A DNA stretch of 64,000 bases from Rachycentron canadum (GCA_038496675.1 CM076669.1:16324827-16388826), one strand, 5' to 3'; positions 23,259 to 34,967 are shown, counted from the stretch's first letter. Numbers and translations: made by a program. Notes: generated by a model from the sequence alone, not told the origin.

Positions 23259-24828
23259 TTACATGTTTGACTCTGGAATAAAAAAAGAAAAAGTATACAT
23301 CTTTATTTTTTATCCATGCATGAATCTTTTCTCTATGTTCATTAACATGTTTCGCATTGCTTTTTTAAAGATTTTGTCTCATGTGTTTTTGTTCAGTTTA
23401 CCAAGGCTAATGACCTGACAATTGTCTATAATTGTCTAATTTGCTGCAGACCTACACGGAAGGAGGAAGGAACTTTTTCTTTCTATTTTATTTTGTATTG
23501 ATGAAACATTGAGATAACACTGAAATTTATCCTATCTTTATCTTTATCCTACATTGGCTGTATCGCATGCTGATACAGTCTCTGTTTCCTCATTTTCTTG
23601 CTTCCCTGGCTGATCTCAACTCACCCCAGGCATAGTCTTTCATGTAATTCCTATGAGTGACCCTGCAGCTGTACTTCTCTGCCTCTGTGGGTGTGAAGCG
23701 CACGTTCTTGGTCAGATGGAAGTGCCAATCCTGTTTGAATGCCAGGTCTGTCTGATTGGCATTAGGGATTTCCACTCCATCCTTCATGAGCTGGATGCTG
23801 ATGTCAGGAGGGTGGAATCCGCTCACGTGGCAGATCAGGACATTTTCCTTCCCATACTCTCCTGGCTGATGGCTGTACACCTGAACCTTGGGTGGACCTG
23901 AGGAAAACATGGAGAGGGAAATTGAGTCAAGCTATTTTGCCTGATGAAAACAACAGAACAACAGATTAAATAGTCTGTGGAGAAACAATGATTTCATCAT
24001 CATCATCATTTGAAACAGTATAAAAAAATAAAATACATAAAAGTAGAAAAAATAACATACAGCTATGGCTTCACAGTCACCTCATCTCAACCCTACTGAA
24101 CACCTATGGGAACATTTGGGCCAACAACAGAGGCTGTTCTGGAGAATCATTGTGGTGCAGCTGCTTTTTACCCACTTGTTCTAAATTAAATTAAGTGAAC
24201 ACACAATAAAATGGAAAAACAAAAGTGAAACTAATCACACACAAACAAGGTGAAGGTCCTCCTGATTTAACCCCAGGCAGTAAAACAATGGTTGAAATGC
24301 TCCTGTCCAACTGATGGAGGATTTCTCATCACTAAGAATTTAGAGATTGATCCTCTGGGTTTCCAGGTGTTTTGGCAGCTGCAGGGTTTCTCAAACCTCT
24401 GAGTCTCCATGTTTACCACACTGGTGCCAGAGGAGGGTGCTGTCACAGTTAGTATTACAGGAAATCGAAACAAAATGAGGGGAGTTCCACCGACTTAAAA
24501 AAAAAAAAAAAATCCTCTTTCTTTTACATAGGACTCTCACATCAGCTCTTACAGGAGCCTCAGGGCTTTCCAGCAGATTATAGCCGTGTATTCTGTATAA
24601 ATCTATCAAAAACATAGCTAAAAAACTAATAAACAGCTAATAAACAAAAGCTTAATCTGTGTCGGACGTTGTTTGTGTGTTGCCATCATGAACAAGCTTT
24701 GTTATAGATAAGGTTTCTGTTATTCTTCAGTAAAATGGATTAAGGTTAAAGTTAGAGTACTTACTGTCTTTGGAGTCCACTGAGCAGTAGACAGCTGCCA
24801 GAATAGCAAGACACAGTGCGAAATTCAT
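23259..24828 (-). CDS. b2m: Beta-2-microglobulin (copy A), 3 coding exons
   Basis: Exons 24828-24765, 23897-23625 and 23272-23259 give 116 aa. Signal peptide residues 1-17 (MNFALCLAILAAVYCSV). The mature C1-set Ig domain has PPKVQVYSHQPGEYGKEN, ICHVSGFHPPD, the conserved tryptophan in QDWHFHL, FTPTEAEKYSCRVTH and the ending WESNM. Both disulfide cysteines are present. All introns use GT-AG. It acts as the MHC class I light chain in the ER and at the cell surface. It stands upstream of, and in the same direction as, copy B. Its promoter carries an SXY-like module and an IRF-like site, so this is probably the classical, interferon-responsive copy (inference). Confidence 0.95.
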
Positions 24829-24887
24829 GATGATTCAAGCCTTCGTCGAGACCTCGGTCAGACGTCTGCTCACCTCTATCAGACAAC

Positions 24888-24897
24888 TAAAGCGAAA
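24888..24897. promoter_or_regulatory. IRF/ISRE-like element of b2m copy A
   Basis: TAAAGCGAAA differs by one base from the GAAANNGAAA IRF core. It is 60 bp upstream of the copy A start codon, a usual place for interferon response elements in B2M promoters. Confidence 0.5.
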
Positions 24898-24954
24898 GCA
24901 TGAGGGAGCACAGCTAAAACAAGGGCACTAACCCTGCCCACTGCACGATGCCAG

Positions 24955-24987
24955 CCAATCATTAATCACCATCGCAGCGTTGCTAGG
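24955..24987 (-). promoter_or_regulatory. SXY-like module (X1 and Y boxes) of b2m copy A
   Basis: On the minus strand CCTAGCAAC (an RFX X1 box) is followed, 18 bp later, by GATTGG (an NF-Y Y box). This is the order and orientation of MHC class I/II and B2M promoters, where RFX, CREB/ATF and NF-Y recruit NLRC5 or CIITA. It lies 127-159 bp upstream of the start codon. The X-Y distance looks about 9-10 bp shorter than in mammalian class II promoters. Confidence 0.6.
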
Positions 24988-25384
24988 TAAAATATGGCCA
25001 AAGAGGTTTGGTTCATCGTGCACCGGGAAGAGTTTTGCGGAAACTCATTGAAATCCCACATCCACCAGCAGAAAAGCTCTTTGTTAGTTGAGGTTAGGAA
25101 TAAGTCAGTTTATGATCAACAACCCCACGACAAGAGGGCTCTAGTTAAACCCCAGAGTTTGGAGAAGTATCAGGGACCACTCTCAGTCCCCCGTTTTTTT
25201 GCCTTGGTTTCTTCTTCCCACCCTCTCTTCTTTTGTCCCTCATTTCTTCTACCTCTTTATTTTGGCTCCTTCCTTCTATTCTCCACTTGTCCTCGTTTCT
25301 TCATGTCTCTCAGTCTGTCTCAACAGTTTGTTCTATCTTTAATTTAGCTTTTTAGTGTCATAAGCAGTGACTTGCCCCAGTTGC

Positions 25385-25429
<45 letters not shown>
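25385..25429. repeat. (TTTC)n microsatellite
   Basis: A tetranucleotide run of about 11 units. Confidence 0.95.
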
Positions 25430-26443
25430 AAACATCACTGTAAATAACATTCATTACATGTATGTGTACATATCACTCTAATTATTTATTTACCTTTCTG
25501 TTGCACGACCAGTACAGTATAAACATACAGTCCTGGTATAGACCTGCTTATCACTCTTTTATATATTATATATTGTCTATTTTTGTATATTGTCTATTTT
25601 GGGCACTACTTTTTTGATTTAATGTTAATTTTTCAGCCTGTCAGTTACAATGTAGGTACTTAAGAGCACTATTTAATCCTGTTTGAGCACAAATACTCCA
25701 AAAAGCTGGTTCTAATGATGTAGTATTGGTGTTATTGTCTGTTGTGTACATGTTTGGGCTCACTGGATGGTGATGTGTATGACAACACACAGCTGAGCAG
25801 GAGCAGAAATGAACCTTTCTAACACACTGTTTTTATCTGAGGGGATTGAGCTGGATTTATGTTGATGGTGATGAGTGGTGATACTGGAAACTGAAACCAA
25901 ATCCAGTTTGATGTGGGGAAATTCCACCGAATCAACAATCAACAAACGAGCCAGACATGTTCTTATACTTTCTCTTTTATTATTGGACTCTTCCACCAAA
26001 CTCTTAGGGGATTTTCACAAATTATGAGCATCTATAACTTATTACCTTGTATTCAAGGTATTCTTTACTAGACATGTTCTGTAACTGACAGTGGAACTTT
26101 GCTTTTATTTCCAAAACAAATCCTTGAAATACTTCAACACATTTTATCGTAACATTGCTCCTGGCTGATCGTTGATTCTTGAACAGTTTCGATCCATGAG
26201 ACTTCACTTGTGAAACTAGATTTCGTAGCTGGGAATGAACCAGGCACAGTCGTGTTTTCACTGAGAAGAAGCTGCAGAGACGGCGGACGAGTGAGAAATA
26301 GAGCTTCACTGTCTTCTGTCGTCTCCATTTGTTTATTCCGTTCTCGGCATTGTACATGAACACATCCAATAAAACCTGTTGAAAAGCGCCATGATGAAGC
26401 CCCAACCTCCCGCCCTCCTCGCGCGTTGACCTGCTCTCCGAGG

Positions 26444-26519
26444 CACCGGGGACCGGGGTCAGGTACCGACCGGCAGCGGTCAAACGAAGCCCGCATCCCA
26501 CCGGGGACCGGGGTCAGGT
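26444..26519. repeat. Two identical 21-bp GC-rich direct repeats
   Basis: Copies at 26444-26464 and 26499-26519 share CACCGGGGACCGGGGTCAGG plus a T, spaced 55 nt start to start. They lie in a CpG-rich patch. Function unknown. Confidence 0.8.
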
Positions 26520-26864
26520 GACTTGACTTGTTGTAATTTACATTTACATTTACATTTCTCAACACAGTTTCATGCACACAGCGCCTGATTGAAACTGGCA
26601 GCCGCCAATCAGAGGCGGCGTGGGGCGGGGCCACGGTCAGACTCAGGACACAGCCGCTGAATTGGCCCCTGGAGGGAAGGGTCTCTCCAAAGGGAAGGGT
26701 TTGGTCGCACTTTGGCCACATGTGCAGCTCCGGTGGTCGCACCCTGGAGCACTGCTTCAGACCAAGCACACCGGAAAATACACAAGAGAAACAAGTGACA
26801 ACGGTGTCACCCTGACACTGATGAGACACTGATGGGACACAGGGGGACAATCCCTCTGCCCGCC

Positions 26865-26936
26865 GGCTCGTTGGTCTAGGGGTATGATTCTCGCTTAGGG
26901 TGCGAGAGGTCCCGGGTTCAAATCCCGGACGAGCCC
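26865..26936 (+). tRNA. tRNA-Pro (AGG)
   Basis: 72 nt that fold into a cloverleaf: the acceptor stem pairs GGCTCGT with ACGAGCC, the anticodon stem CTCGC pairs with GCGAG, and the loop TTAGGGT gives anticodon AGG (proline). Box A is TGGTCTAGGGG and box B is GGTTCAAATCC. There is no intron and CCA is not encoded, as usual in eukaryotes. Confidence 0.97.
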
Positions 26937-26938
26937 AC

Positions 26939-26943
26939 TTTTT
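26939..26943 (+). terminator. RNA polymerase III terminator
   Basis: A TTTTT run two bases after the tRNA-Pro 3' end. Confidence 0.85.
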
Positions 26944-27769
26944 AAGCTCCGAGACTCATTCCAAAGGGAAATCACATGGTTGCAGTTTGAGTTAAAAGCT
27001 CAACAGAGTGTGTTCACACACACAGAAACATTAGGATGAGCAGTTGACCTGAGGAACCCTAACGGACGACGTCTGAGTCTTTCTGTTGGACTTACCTGTC
27101 TTTCTGTAGACTGCCTCAAAAGTTTTGATCTAGTGTGTAATGAACCACCCTGAGTTCATCTACAACAGACAAGATTGAAGAAAATTCATGCATTGAAGAA
27201 ACTCATACGAAGCATTGAGATCAAAAATAATGCAGACACCAAATAACTGGCATAAAAGAAGTGAATTTGACTGATATGTTGCATAAAGTCATAGGTTGCA
27301 TATAGGATGTCTCCTCTTGTGATCAGAGCCTACTATATTGATACTGCCCATAAATTCCCCATAAAGTGATCACACATTTATTACTCCAAAACTTTTTTTC
27401 ACGTTTTACTTGTTTGTGTTTTGTTTGAATCTTTGAGCTTCACAGTGCAGAATGATGTACATGCAGTCTGACATTAGAGGACTGTTTTCTGCTGCAGGGG
27501 CTGTGCTCAGCTTTATGACTGCAACTGATTAATATTCTCTACAGTTTAATCTATTGAATATTTTTTGATTAATTGAAATGATTAATTTTCCTCCACAAAA
27601 CCTATTTGACACACTAGTCCGTTCAGTCAACAAAGATCAAGTGCAGATTCTGGCCTGAACATTTTCTCAAAGACTAATTCAAGCCATTCTTCATGTCGCT
27701 GTTATAAAATAGCTCTGGTTAAACAAGACTGATCATGAAGGAATTGTGATGTGATGTGATGTGTGTCAT

Positions 27770-27960
27770 CCCCCAAAGCAAAAGCCACTAACCAGCTGCA
27801 GGGATGGGGTGGGTAAGGGTGGATTTTGCCAGTCTATCACAGGGCCAACACATAGAGACATACAACCATTCATGCTCACACTCCACCTACGGGAAATTTA
27901 GACTAGCCTGAATCGACAGTGCTGACCACCGCACTACCATGCTGCCCTCTTTATTATTTT
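27770..27960 (-). mobile_element. Fish SINE-like fragment (reverse)
   Basis: CAACCATTCATGCTCACACT followed by a CCACCTACGGGAAATTTAGA block and GCACTACCATGCTGCC is a common teleost repeat layout (recognised from memory). Decayed. Confidence 0.5.
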
Positions 27961-28744
27961 GTCTTTGTCTTATCCATACACTTATAGATCCAGCTCAGAC
28001 TATTGCTGCTCCTTTATTTAAACATGTAATATATAACATAATAATACAATATAACATAGGCTACTGGGCAGAGAGAAAGAACTGAGGGAGACATCTTGTG
28101 TTGTATTCTTCTGAAAGTAATTTAACTTTAAAAATTAAAACAAACATTTTTGTCTAAAAACAGGCCTGGAGGGGTCTAAAGATATCAAATATAGGAGTAT
28201 ATTGAACAGTCTGGTCGCCCAGACAAGAGTTAAAATCTTTATGTTTCTATAAAGGCTATATTTCAGGCCTACTTGCAATTTTTATTTATTGTTATTTAAT
28301 GTAACACAAGTAAAAAGACTGATAATTCCAGGTATACAATAAATGAAATAATAATAATAATCCATCGAGTGCATAGCAACCAGTCACTCCTTTCAAGTTA
28401 CATACATACATACCAGTACATATAAAACACAACACAAACACAACATACAAGGTTTCATGCTGCTGCTGAGCCATAGTGACTGAACTGGAATATAAATACA
28501 GGTGCAGAGCTCGTGACCGTCACTTTGACCTACACTCATCAGTGTAGGCTTGGTTAGCTGACATTAGCTTAGCATTAGCATCTTTGCTAATTCCCTATTA
28601 AATATATAGTGACACTGTTATTGTGGCAATAATGATTTTTTTCTTGACATCCGTTTTAGTTGAGAGCGTTGGACACATCAGTGATTAAAAGATGGTCAAA
28701 GAGCATTTCTTCAGTAACGTTGATGCCTCACGTATTCAGACCTC

Positions 28745-29090
28745 GGCCGAAAGAGAGCAACAGGAGAGAAGGAGAGAGAGATGGGACAGGAGAAGAGAGA
28801 GACGGGAGAAGATGGAGAAAAGGAGGAGGACGGGAGAGGAAAGAGAGAGACGGGAGAAGATGGAGAAAAGGAGGAGGACGGGAGAGGAAAGAGAGCGACA
28901 GGAGCAGGACAAAAGAGAGAGACAGGAGAAAAGGAGAGAGAGATGGGACAGGACAGAGAAAAGGAGAGGGGGATGGAAAAAGAGAAAAAAGGAGCAGGAG
29001 AGAGAAAAGGAAAGACAGGAGAGGGAGGAAAAAGAGAGGTGAAGGAATGGGGAGAATGATGGAGAGAATCAGATAGAAAGACATGAATCT
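28745..29090. repeat. Polypurine (GA-rich) minisatellite
   Basis: Almost all purine on the plus strand. Two 48-nt units containing GGGAGAAGATGGAGAAAAGG stand in tandem at about 28800-28890, with decayed units after them. Open frames on both strands are a by-product of the composition. Confidence 0.8.
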
Positions 29091-30059
29091 TTTCCAAAGA
29101 AGAGACTTGTGTCAAACCTGTAAATATTTCTAAGACCTAGGAGAAGGAGGAGGCCACTGATGCTGGAGGTTAGAGAGTCAGCTGACTGACTGGACAACAT
29201 CCAGACTGAAGCAGCATAGAGATGTCTTTCTGTTCACACTTAACAAATAAAGAGAGGAGGAGAGAAGCACACGTCAAATAATAAGTAAGATTAAAGCAGT
29301 TCAAAGTGAAAAGGCGAATTCCTAAAACAGTTATAATAATTTAGAATAAAGTTATTAGTCCTCTGAAGGTGGTGAGGTGGGTTCAAATTAAAGCAGGATA
29401 GTGACGTGTTTCTGTTCACACTTCAACATTCAGAAGAAAAACTAATAAGAAAGAGGAGAGAAGCATACGTAGAATAAGGCAAAAGGAAAAATAATGTATT
29501 TATTCTTTATATTATATTAATATAGAATAAGGTTCTGTCCTGTGATGAGGGGGCTGGCAAGACAAACACTTTTAAAAACAATGCAAAGCAGTTTGTTTCT
29601 TCAACACAATCATGTCTAATATAATGAGACAAATGTGAATCCAGTGTTCAGATGAACGGAGAAGAAGCAACAGAAACATCTGTAATTGTGCAGCACAATA
29701 TGATCCTGTAGATGCTGTCAGCACTGACACAGATGAAACACAGCTGTGTTGTTGTCACGGAGGCTCACAGACGCTGGATCCACAAGATGACAAGACAATT
29801 AGGACCAGAACAAGAGAACATGCCACATTTTCTTCCAGACATTAATAGAGATGTCCAGACAAAAGCCCGCACTGTAATGTTTAAAAGCCAAAAAAAATAT
29901 GTTGTCTTAACTCATATAGTAATATGAATATAATGAAAAATGTAAGTTACGGTATATGTGAAATCTTCCTTCCACAGCCAGCTGCAGTGTCAAGGACCAG
30001 TTCAACTCTTCGCTCTTCACCACATTGTTCTTTCACATCATGTGCTACAACACCACAGA

Positions 30060-30410
30060 CAAGCCCCGCTCTGAGAGCTTTTGGCTCTGTCTCCTTCTCC
30101 TTTCGGCTTTTCCCTTCAGGGGTCACCACAGCGAATCAATTGCCTCCATCTAAGCCTGTCTCCCGAGCTTTTGGCTCTGTGTCTTTTTGAATTTCTCTGT
30201 TAATCCTGTGTGCTTGTGTGCTTCAGGTCTGTACCTCTGCAGCCTGCCGCCTGTCTCACTCAGCCCCAGTCTTGTTTTGCCTGTTTGGTTTGTCTGCTCA
30301 GCTCAGTGGAATTCTGTCTGTGTGCCAACCCCATCATTGTTCAGCCAACCTGTCGCCAATCCCTCACCAGCCCTATTCCCCACATCCTACCAGGTAACCA
30401 ATAAAGCACT
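30060..30410 (+). mobile_element. Probable retroelement 3' fragment
   Basis: A repeated AGCTTTTGGCTCTGT (about 30078 and 30164) flanks a CGGCTTTTCCCTTCAGGGGT block familiar from fish interspersed repeats. The stretch ends with an AATAAAGC signal at about 30399. The class is uncertain. Confidence 0.4.
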
Positions 30411-31108
30411 TACTCTTCATCACGATGCTGTGTACTGCTTTGTGGCTCCAGAGCCATACAAAAAACCTCACATCACCAGGGTCACCTGTTGTCATAGGCC
30501 TGGCCAAGACAAAAAAAACATGGCTGTTCTTTAAAGCACAATATAGTTGACTTTGTTGTGTTTACTTGTCAGTTTTGGAGCAGGTATATGTCAGCACTGA
30601 CACAAGAATAAAGACTATGAGTGATAACAGTATGTGTGTTTTAAGAAGCACAATCTAGTCCAATCTAGATTAGCATAATTATTATATAATTCCAATTAAC
30701 ATAAAAAATATTGCAAACTGCCTGCCCTTCATATGAACAGTGCAGTTAATATCAAACCATTAAGGACAGCTCTCATACAGCTCACACACACACACAGTCT
30801 AGACAGTTGCTTTCCATATAAATGTAAAAAACATATGTTCTACATGCATTTATGCACTAACTATTTGTGCTTAGTTTTTTTTTATATTGTACTATTTCTA
30901 TTGTTGGATGTCTAACCCATATGTTAGATACATTCTACAAAATACGCTTGAATACGGTTTGTTGTGGTAAAATAATGTCATTTCATGGGACCTGCTGGTT
31001 TCCAGTCAGCGCACAAACAAATGTCAAGTGAAAAATATTCTGATGAAACTCCAGAGTGTATTGTTTAAACACCAGCGTTTTATTGCATTTTGTTAGAGTC
31101 AAACAGAA

Positions 31109-31135
<27 letters not shown>
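31109..31135. repeat. Poly(T) run
   Basis: 27 consecutive T, perhaps the tail of a minus-strand retroposon. Confidence 0.8.
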
Positions 31136-31142
<7 letters not shown>

Positions 31143-31552
31143 ATAAAAATCTATATAATACTGCATTTCCTTGCCTCTTGACTTATTTAGATGAGAACAG
31201 CTCTGAGGAAGTGCAATGTGAAATGTAATGTCAAGAATGAGCAAATGTGAGCAGCTTCTTAAATGGCTGAATAGTTAAATGTGTAACAATGCATCATTTA
31301 TTTTAACAGATCATTAGATTTACATGTTGAATCTGGAGAGTAACCACGGAAATAAATACAAAGAAATAAGAACTTATGCAGAATCTCTTATTTTGAAAAC
31401 GGGACAGGAGGAGGTTGCCGGCACGCTGCGGGACGTGGCCGACGTCAATACGTAAACAACGGGCGCAGCGTCGTACGCACCAGTCCTTCCGTGTTCTCCT
31501 CGGTCCACAGCCACCTTCGGAGTCTGTCTGAGAGAAACGCTTCAGTGACACG

Positions 31553-34500
31553 ATGAGCAGTGAAAAATACCCCCGCTCTTCTATTGAAGACGACTTTAAC
31601 TATGGCACCAGCGTCGCCACGGCCAGTCTCCAGATCCGGATGGGTGAGTGCCGTCATGGCGGACTGTCCTGTTGGCGGCGTCTGGCTCGACGAGAGCGTT
31701 ACCGAAACTGAAATCATCGTCACTGTTGTTATTTTGCACCATCGTTAACAGCCATTTATAAACAGCAGCCCAGTATTAGCCCCATAACACAGCGTTCAGT
31801 CAACGCTGATGTGTCCCTACATTGTTGTTATGTAGCTTCACCTGCCTTGAAGTTCGTGTCACGTTGAGCGAGCTGAACATGTTTAGGCTGAGAGGGTGAG
31901 GGGCTGAGAGGGTGAGGGGCTGAGAGGGTGAGGGGGTGAGAGGATGAGAGGGTGAGGGGCTGAGGCAAACCGAGCTGCTCTAACACTGCTCCACTCTTGT
32001 CTCTGTGCTCAGACTTCCTGAGGAAGGTGTACAGTCTGCTGAGTGTGCAGATCATCCTGACCACAGCCACCTCTGCACTCTTCATGTTCTCTCAAACCAT
32101 CAAGGATTATGTCCACACCAGGTGAGGGGGGTTTGTCCAACCAAGGTGTCAAGCATTTAAGGTCACAATGACTTTTACTGTATGAAGCTTTCAGTCCGAC
32201 TCCATAACGGCCCCTAAAAATGTACCTCGAGTCAGTCAGATCTGCATCCAAGTTACAATGAACAAACAACTATCTCCAGAGCTTACTAGATGGAAGTCCT
32301 AGTGTGTGGTGTCCTGCTATGGACACTGGAGGAAACTGCTGTTCTAGTTACGCTCTGCATACCAACATGAAACCATCATCCCGAAGGTGAAGTATGATGA
32401 TCTGGGTGTGTGGTGACTCTGGGCCTGGACAGTCCATCAGCATTGAGGGGGAAATTTATTAAAGTCTCTTACAGGATAATCAGAGTGGCTCCACCTGCTG
32501 AAGCTCAGGAGGAGCTGTGTGATGCAGCTGGACAGTGACCTCAAACATGAAATAAATGACTACAGAAAGACTTCAAACAACAGGTGGAGTCAGAACCCAG
32601 ACCTTAAACCAACAGAGAGCCCTTCACACCAGACATCCTAAGAAAATGTCTGAGCTGTAGCAGCTCTGTGGGGAGCAATGGTCTGAATTCCTCCTGAACA
32701 TTGAGCAGATCTGATCAGCAGCTGCTGGAAGTGCATCACTGATGCCCAAACAGGTCTGAGCAGTGATTGAACCCAAGGTTTCACTTACTTATTGTACCAG
32801 CACTGTATATGTGTCATGGTTGTGTTCAATGAAGACACAGCAGATTAGAATAGATTGTATGATCAGTTTAGTGACTGTTTGTCTACATGTGTGACGTAGA
32901 TGATCAGATCACATTTAATGGACAAATACACACAAATCCCAAGCTGATGATTTGGAGACACACAATAATTGACTTCCTGTATAGGCAATCATGTTAAAAG
33001 CCGGAGTGGTTGTGTAGATCCTCTGTCAGTAATATGTTTGAGGCTTGTGTTGGCAGCGTTGTCTAACTGTGCTATGGTTTCGTCCTCAGTCCTGCCGTGG
33101 TCTTGGTCTCGGGTCTGGGCTCCCTGGTTCTTCTGCTGGCCCTGGCTGTGTACAGGCACAAACATCCACTCAACCTCTACCTGCTGCTTGTGTTTGTGAG
33201 TATGCTTTGTCTCAAGTCTGTAGAGCAGTGCTGCAGTGTATATTTACCTCCTCTGGGTTTGTGTGATGATGGATTTGCTGCTCAGTGACCTTTACAGTGT
33301 GTTATAGTCACTAGCTGTGTGTTGTCTGCAGACTCTACTGGAGGCAGTTTCTGTGGCCACAGCTTGTAAGTATTTTTTTGAAAGAGTCAGCTTCAGAGTT
33401 TCCATCCTCTGAAGCTGTGGGCAGAGTGTCCTGACTGCCGTCTGCCTGCCCACAGTGACCTTCTATGAATACTCCACCGTACTGCAAGCCCTGTTCCTGA
33501 CCTGTGCTGTGTTTGTTGGACTCACGGCCTACACCTTCCAGTCCAAGAGAGACTTCAGCAAAATGGGCGTAGGGTGAGTGTGTCACAACTTCTAGCTGTT
33601 TCTGAATCAGCATTTTCCTGTTCTCAGTCACAAGCCAATGACTGATCCATTTCAGTCCACACCTATTCATGTACACGTCAAGTATCTGGAAGTGTTCTCT
33701 CTCCACCTGGACTTGGGACAGCTATATATCCCAGAATGCATTGCGCACCAAATGGCAACAACAGCAGAAATTGTGATCGTGGCTTCATTTAGTGTTGCTA
33801 TTTCTCAGGTGAGACAGTGACCACCTAGACTTGTGAATATGTTTGGAAATTTGGCCGTGAGTTTCCAGAGATGTGAGGACAGTCCTGACAGGTGACGTCA
33901 GCGGTTACACCAGCAGCTCGCTGCCCAGCTCCCGAGGTCACCGGTGGGTCAGCGAGCGTGATCCCTGCAGAAAAGTGCTCCTCCTGCAGCTCCTTCAGCT
34001 CTGTCGTCTGTAATGTGTTGATATATGATAAAAGTGTTCTTCTGGACAACCAAACTTGGTCTCTAAATTGAAATATAACATTTATTGCAGACATTTAATC
34101 TGAAGATGAGGTTGAAAATTGCGCTATTTCCTGAATAGTTTTACAACAGCACCTCTGAAATGTACAAATATAACACATTTCAATAAAAATGAATATTTAT
34201 AAATGAAAATGAAGGCAGCATGGTTTATATTAAATTCCATTATATTTTTATTATATATTACAAATCAGACAGGAAATGTCTATTTTTCTTCATTCTGTCA
34301 GTTCAGTTTTCTGTCTTTGTGTAGAGCTAGGGATTATTTTGTTATTGTGATCATTATTTTGAGCTGCTGATATCAGGAAAAACACTCTGTTTCAATGGTA
34401 AACAGGCCTCAGGAATCTGAACCTCTTAGTTGAACTTGTGAAGTCCCAAATAATTCTGTATTGAGAAACGGCCCCTGTTCCACATGGCTGCACATTGGTT

Positions 34501-34967
34501 TTGTCCCCCCACTGGGGGGAGCCAACACCAGACTTATAGTATCGTCCCCTCTCTGACCTTTCAGCCTCTTCGCCTGCCTGTGGATCCTCATCATCGCGAG
34601 CTTCATGAGGGTGAGTGGAAGCACCTGACATTAATGGGGCTATTTCGTATGAAAGAGGAGGAGTGACAGACGAGGAGAGAAGAAGAGAAAGACGTGTGTG
34701 TGGCATACATCACCTCAAAGGCTGCTGCATGAATTCATGCTGACTCTGCTCTCTCTGCAGTTCTTCTTCGACAGCGACACCATGGAGCTGGTCCTGTCTG
34801 GAGCCGGGGCTCTGGTCTTCTGCGGCTTCATCATCTACGACACCCACCTGCTGATGAAGCAGCTGTCCCCCGAGGAGCACATCCTGGCCTCCATCAACCT
34901 CTACCTGGACATCGTCAACCTCTTCCTGCACATCCTGCGGCTGCTCGACTCTCTGAAGAAGCACTGA
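31553..34967 (+). CDS. tmbim4: Transmembrane BAX inhibitor motif protein 4 (Golgi anti-apoptotic protein), 7 exons
   Basis: Exons 31553-31643, 32013-32121, 33090-33195, 33332-33365, 33456-33573, 34565-34610 and 34761-34967 close to 236 aa (human 238). A short acidic cytosolic N-terminus (SSIEDDFNYG) is followed by FLRKVYSLLSVQIILTT and six or seven hydrophobic helices. The C-terminal signature FCGFIIYDTHLLM is followed by INLYLDIVNLFLHILRLL and a basic end (LKKH). D195 and D218 fit the family's di-aspartyl pH sensor. Known role: Golgi/ER calcium leak and protection from apoptosis. All introns are GT-AG. Exon 4 is only 34 nt, so skipping it would shift the frame. Confidence 0.96.
31884..31962. 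repeat. GC-rich minisatellite in tmbim4 intron 1
   Basis: About four to five units of GGCTGAGAGGGTGAGG with small length changes, ending 50 bp before exon 2. Confidence 0.8.
32280..32810. mobile_element. Decayed DNA-transposon-like sequence in tmbim4 intron 2
   Basis: Phrases such as GTATGATGATCTGGGTGTGT and AACCCAGACCTTAAACCAAC resemble degenerate fish transposase regions. It has no intact frame. Confidence 0.35.

Larger units (their letters stand above)
24988..26864. other. Intergenic region between b2m copy A and tRNA-Pro
   Basis: Mostly unremarkable, with a TTTC microsatellite. At 26390-26650 there is a CpG-rich patch holding two identical 21-bp direct repeats and an (ATTTAC)4 run at 26535-26563. 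A 238-codon minus-strand open frame (26850-26134) crosses this patch but shows no recognisable domain. Confidence 0.5.
26944..31552. other. Intergenic region between tRNA-Pro and tmbim4
   Basis: It holds a SINE-like fragment at 27770, a polypurine minisatellite at 28745, retroelement-like 3' sequence at 30080-30410 and a poly-T run at 31109. The last 150 bp is the CpG-rich tmbim4 promoter. No gene seen. Confidence 0.55.

Noticed and set aside
23010..23418. Open frames on both strands next to b2m copy A exon 3 (78 and 129 codons)
   Set aside because: No splice logic or known family; lies in the probable 3' UTR of b2m copy A.
26134..26850. 238-codon minus-strand open frame
   Set aside because: It crosses a CpG-rich patch, direct repeats and a hexamer repeat (giving NVNVNVN); it has no domain I recognise. 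Treated as chance.
28660..29115. Highly charged (Arg/Glu/Lys) open frames of 90-138 codons
   Set aside because: Several overlapping frames on both strands stay open because of polypurine composition and tandem units.
30187..30534. 115-codon plus-strand frame
   Set aside because: Low-complexity, proline- and serine-rich translation of a retroelement-like 3' region.
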